From Trichomonas vaginalis G3 (Eukaryota > Parabasalia > Trichomonadida > Trichomonadidae): a stretch of 64,000 nt of DNA. A program made the position numbers and the translations under genes. The stretch is from assembly GCF_026262505.1 (NCBI RefSeq), contig NC_067204.1:15850165-15914164 (forward strand), given 5' to 3'. Below the pieces are notes generated by a model. That model saw only the letters and a program-made list of their open reading frames with translations, was not told the origin of the DNA and searched no databases. Positions 61,515 to 64,000 of the stretch are shown here, in pieces. How positions within the stretch are numbered: the first letter of the stretch is position 1; each line of letters starts with the position of its first letter.

Positions 61515-61580
61515 ATTACCGATCGGTAATCACACCCTTCACGGATGTGTCACTTTTCACAGGCGTGTCACTTTTAGCTA
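61515..61580. repeat. Relic with E6-like terminal motifs
   Basis: ATTACCGATCGGTAAT (a perfect 16-bp palindrome at 61515) is followed by two copies of GTGTCACTTTT at 61547 and 61565. Both the CGGTAAT and AAAAGTGACAC motifs are found at the ends of the hairpin element E6. This is probably a remnant of a related end. Confidence 0.45.
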
Positions 61581-61949
61581 AAATTACCCCTACTCCCTCA
61601 CTTCTTTTTTCCAAGAGTTAATAATCACTTCCTTTCTGTTCGTTATGCCGGAAAGGAATGGGATTATTTGTGCAACATAATTTATTACTCCAATAGGCAT
61701 ATATTTTGTATTACACAATTAATTGTATTGTTAGATATTTTTCTGCATTATTCAATTTAAAATCAACTTCGTTAATTTACATTATATTACAACAATAACA
61801 TTGTATATAGATAAGAATAAGATTATACCCACCAAACTCCCACAAATAAAAATTGTCTATATTATTAAAAATATTAATAAGGTAACCCACTATTGAACTT
61901 AATCTTTTATTCTTCATGACAGTGATGTCGCAAAATTTCATCTATTTCC
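61581..61949. other. AT-rich spacer
   Basis: No supportable feature between the element relic and the ankyrin fragment. Confidence 0.4.
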
Positions 61950-62594
61950 ATGAAATGACTAGTAATATGTCGTCCTTTAAATACCAATTTAGTAAATTTT
62001 GAATTTCCATATAAAGTTGATAATGAAGGCAGAAATATTTTACATTTCGCATGTAAATCACAAAATTGCGCTATTTACAAATTTTTAGTCGAATCAAACA
62101 ATAATGAAATTAATATTGATTGTAAAGATGATAAGAAAATGACTCCGCTTCATTATGCAGTAATAAAAAATTGCATAGAAGGCGCCAACATTCTAATTAT
62201 ACATAGCGCAGATATCAACGAAAGAGATGTAAATGACAAAACACCTCTTCATTATGCCGTAGAATGTGAGGATACTACAACAATTGCAGAGATGCTTGTT
62301 TCAAACAATGATATAGAAATCGACGCAAGAGATAAAAATGATAAAACACCTCTTCATTATGCAGCAAAAAAACTATATTTTGGTCAACGGATAGTTTCAC
62401 TTCTCCTTTCGCATGGCGCAAATATCGATGCAATAGATGCAAAAGGTAAAACCCCTCTTGATCATGCATTACATTATTTTTACTTAAAACCAACAGCAAA
62501 ATATCTTATTGCATGTGGCGCTTCTAAGTCTGAAGAATTGCAAAACGATTCTTCATATTCAGAAGAGGAAGAAGAAGAATATTCAAGCCTTTAA
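61950..62594 (+). CDS. Ankyrin-repeat fragment (C-terminal part)
   Basis: The frame is open from about 61950 to 62594 and encodes about five ankyrin repeats: NEGRNILHFACKSQNCAIYK, then KKMTPLHYAVIKNCIEGANI, NDKTPLHYAVECEDTTTIAE, NDKTPLHYAAKKL and GKTPLDHALHYF. It ends in an acidic serine-rich tail (SEEEEEEYSSL). There is no good start: an ATG-led 5' stretch at about 61916 is in another frame. From the ATG at 62139 it would be 151 residues. It is likely an N-terminally truncated copy, though a downstream start cannot be excluded. Confidence 0.65.
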
Positions 62595-63102
62595 TTTATA
62601 TTCCAACATTTTTTTTACAGATTTCTTTATTCATTTTTTGGAAATGTTTACTATTGTAGATGTGAAAAAAAAGTAACTAAATGAATGATCATTCATTATT
62701 GGCTTGGTCACTTTGAATGAAAGGAAAGAAAGCTTTGTAGTACATTCATCAGCAATCATTGAAGGGTCTATCATCAATGCCATTGCTTTTATCATCGTTA
62801 TTCAATCAATACAGAGGCAATTAGAATGAGTTGAAACACATCATCCACAAACATTTATGGGATTAAAATGTTTATGAAGCTTCTCCCCAAGAAATATCTA
62901 TTCTTTGGTCTTAATCAATTTTCGACATTGTAAAATTATGTATTTAGGAAGAAACAATATGAAACACTTGTGGAACATATCCATGAAACTCTATTTTGGC
63001 TATTGCACCTATCAACAACTAATAATATATTACTGATTTCGCGCAAATAAAGAATGAAAATTGAAAGTTTTACAAAATTTTAAAAGTTAACGCATATTTT
63101 TT
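62595..63102. other. Spacer with an 18-bp palindrome
   Basis: AT-rich upstream region of the degenerate DHHC gene. AATGAATGATCATTCATT at 62680-62697 is a perfect palindrome. Confidence 0.5.
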
Positions 63103-64000
63103 ATGAGCGGGGCTTACCTTTATGAGGGAAAGCTGCTCCAAATCAAGGATAAAGTCATGCAAGTACCAAAGTTTAGTACTTGGGAACAAAAATGCGATTG
63201 TCATTGCTTCAAAATTGCGTATTTTCCAGAAATCAAAACATACTACTGTAACGATTGGGAAATGAACTGCACAACTGCAATATTTTCGACATTAGTTGTT
63301 CTACTTTTGTTTGCATTCGAATTATGGTCTTTAATTGAAAATTATAAAGAAGTATTACAAATGAGTTTGATAATAGTTGGGTGTGTGATACATTTCTCTT
63401 ACATTATTAGCCATTTACTAACAATGTGCACTTCTCCAGGCTACTTGCCATGGTTCTGGAATGTAGAGAGAAGGAAAAAATATTCTCAAGAAGAGAAATG
63501 GTCAGGCATCATTACAAATGAGAAACAAAAAGAGTTTGCACTCAGTGGTGAGTGCCCAGATAGATCAATCGTTAGTTCGTCAGCCAGAAGAATTGTTTTA
63601 AGAGCGGATGTAAATTGCGGATGGATAGCGAATTGGATTGGTGTAAAGAACATAAGATACTTTATTATCATGCAGATGTGGCTTTTAACCATATTTATCT
63701 ACTATTTCGCAATATTTATCATGGATATGATCGCAATTAAAAGAAATGGTTGGAAATTAACAGTTCCTAGATTAGCATTCTTTATATCTATAATCCCGAT
63801 AGTAATTACATTCATTTATTTTATCTTTTTCATTCTCAAATCTTTCAAATTAATCTTACACAACAAAGCTCGACTATTCGAAGAGGACACAACTAATCCT
63901 TACGACCTAAACAACTACGTGAACTGCATGGAATCGTTTGGACCCTCTTGGTGTTGTCCATTATGGCTATTTCCTTTACCTTTCCCAGCAATTCGCGATG
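63103..64000 (+). CDS. DHHC-family membrane protein with decayed catalytic domain (partial)
   Basis: 299 codons from the ATG at 63103, still open at the window edge. It has the DHHC-family frame: two N-terminal hydrophobic segments, TSPGYLPW in place of the usual DPG motif, two more segments (IIMQMWLLTIFIYYF and RLAFFISIIPIVITFIYFIF), and the C-terminal NPYDLNNYVNCMESFG seen in many DHHC enzymes. The cysteine-rich domain is degraded. Where the family has the HHC...C..C...MDHHCPW motif this protein has SSARRIVLRADVNCGWIANW, then IGVKNIRYF. Nearly all zinc ligands are gone and DHHC reads DVNC, although the cysteine remains. It is probably a pseudoenzyme. Confidence 0.75.
   Translation, partial: MSGAYLYEGKLLQIKDKVMQVPKFSTWEQKCDCHCFKIAYFPEIKTYYCNDWEMNCTTAIFSTLVVLLLFAFELWSLIENYKEVLQMSLIIVGCVIHFSYIISHLLTMCTSPGYLPWFWNVERRKKYSQEEKWSGIITNEKQKEFALSGECPDRSIVSSSARRIVLRADVNCGWIANWIGVKNIRYFIIMQMWLLTIFIYYFAIFIMDMIAIKRNGWKLTVPRLAFFISIIPIVITFIYFIFFILKSFKLILHNKARLFEEDTTNPYDLNNYVNCMESFGPSWCCPLWLFPLPFPAIRD

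Noticed and set aside
1-64000. tRNA genes
   Set aside because: No stretch with both an A box and a GGTTCRANTCC B box plus cloverleaf pairing was found by eye.

Overview
The window looks like nuclear DNA of a trichomonad (parabasalid) protist, probably close to Tritrichomonas or Trichomonas. It is very AT-rich. Its genes are uninterrupted and closely packed on both strands, with 5' leaders of a few bases, occasional TCA-type initiator motifs, and stops that often overlap TAAA. It carries trichomonad-style families: ankyrin proteins with a long helical N-terminus, a saposin-like secreted protein and a prominin-like membrane protein. No rRNA, tRNA or CRISPR array was seen.

Layout. 0-8 kb: RAD51D-like recombinase, a small NOPCHAP1-like protein, exosome subunit RRP45, saposin-like protein, WD40 protein, long ankyrin protein. 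8.2-14.3 kb: an ankyrin gene broken up by a 5.2-kb minisatellite of 37-bp units, with four near-identical 33-codon ankyrin repeats stranded inside it and a fifth, diverged one at its end. 14.4-16.5 kb: a TIR-bounded element between perfect 80-bp direct repeats, whose core is a run of about 13 consecutive hairpins. 16.8-25.7 kb: a coiled-coil protein, a TTAA-ended element that stops 11 bp before a prominin-like gene, and another coiled-coil protein. 26.4-39.6 kb: a PIWI-clade Argonaute without the slicer residues, a one-bromodomain BET protein, a 4-TM protein, a pseudokinase, a DHHC palmitoyltransferase, TAN1/THUMPD1, a membrane protein, SAS10/UTP3 and UPF1. 40.4-42 kb: a second large TTAA-ended element. 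42.1-53 kb: CDK, TBC1D7-like, DNAL4, UBAC2-like, U2AF65-like, a CaaX-ending acidic protein, cytosolic carboxypeptidase, an ankyrin relic and a coiled-coil protein. 53-58.2 kb: gene-poor, with a 1.6-kb palindrome built from hairpins and a GC-rich block. 58.2-64 kb: a minimal EF-1beta, ribosomal protein L5, a further TTAA-ended element, an ankyrin fragment, and a DHHC-family gene with a decayed catalytic domain that runs off the window.

How the parts relate. Many genes belong to general RNA and cytoskeleton biology: exosome, UPF1, SAS10, TAN1, U2AF65 and Argonaute on one side, DNAL4 and the carboxypeptidase on the other. They are not an operon. The unusual content is structural: two independent tandem-hairpin loci, a family of elements ending in TTAAGG, and a coding gene invaded by a minisatellite. 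If transcribed, the hairpin loci would give long double-stranded RNA. A guide-binding but slicer-dead PIWI protein in the same window makes a small-RNA link worth testing, but that link is inference only.

Several starts were moved to the first in-frame ATG rather than an upstream TTG or GTG; this is noted for each gene.
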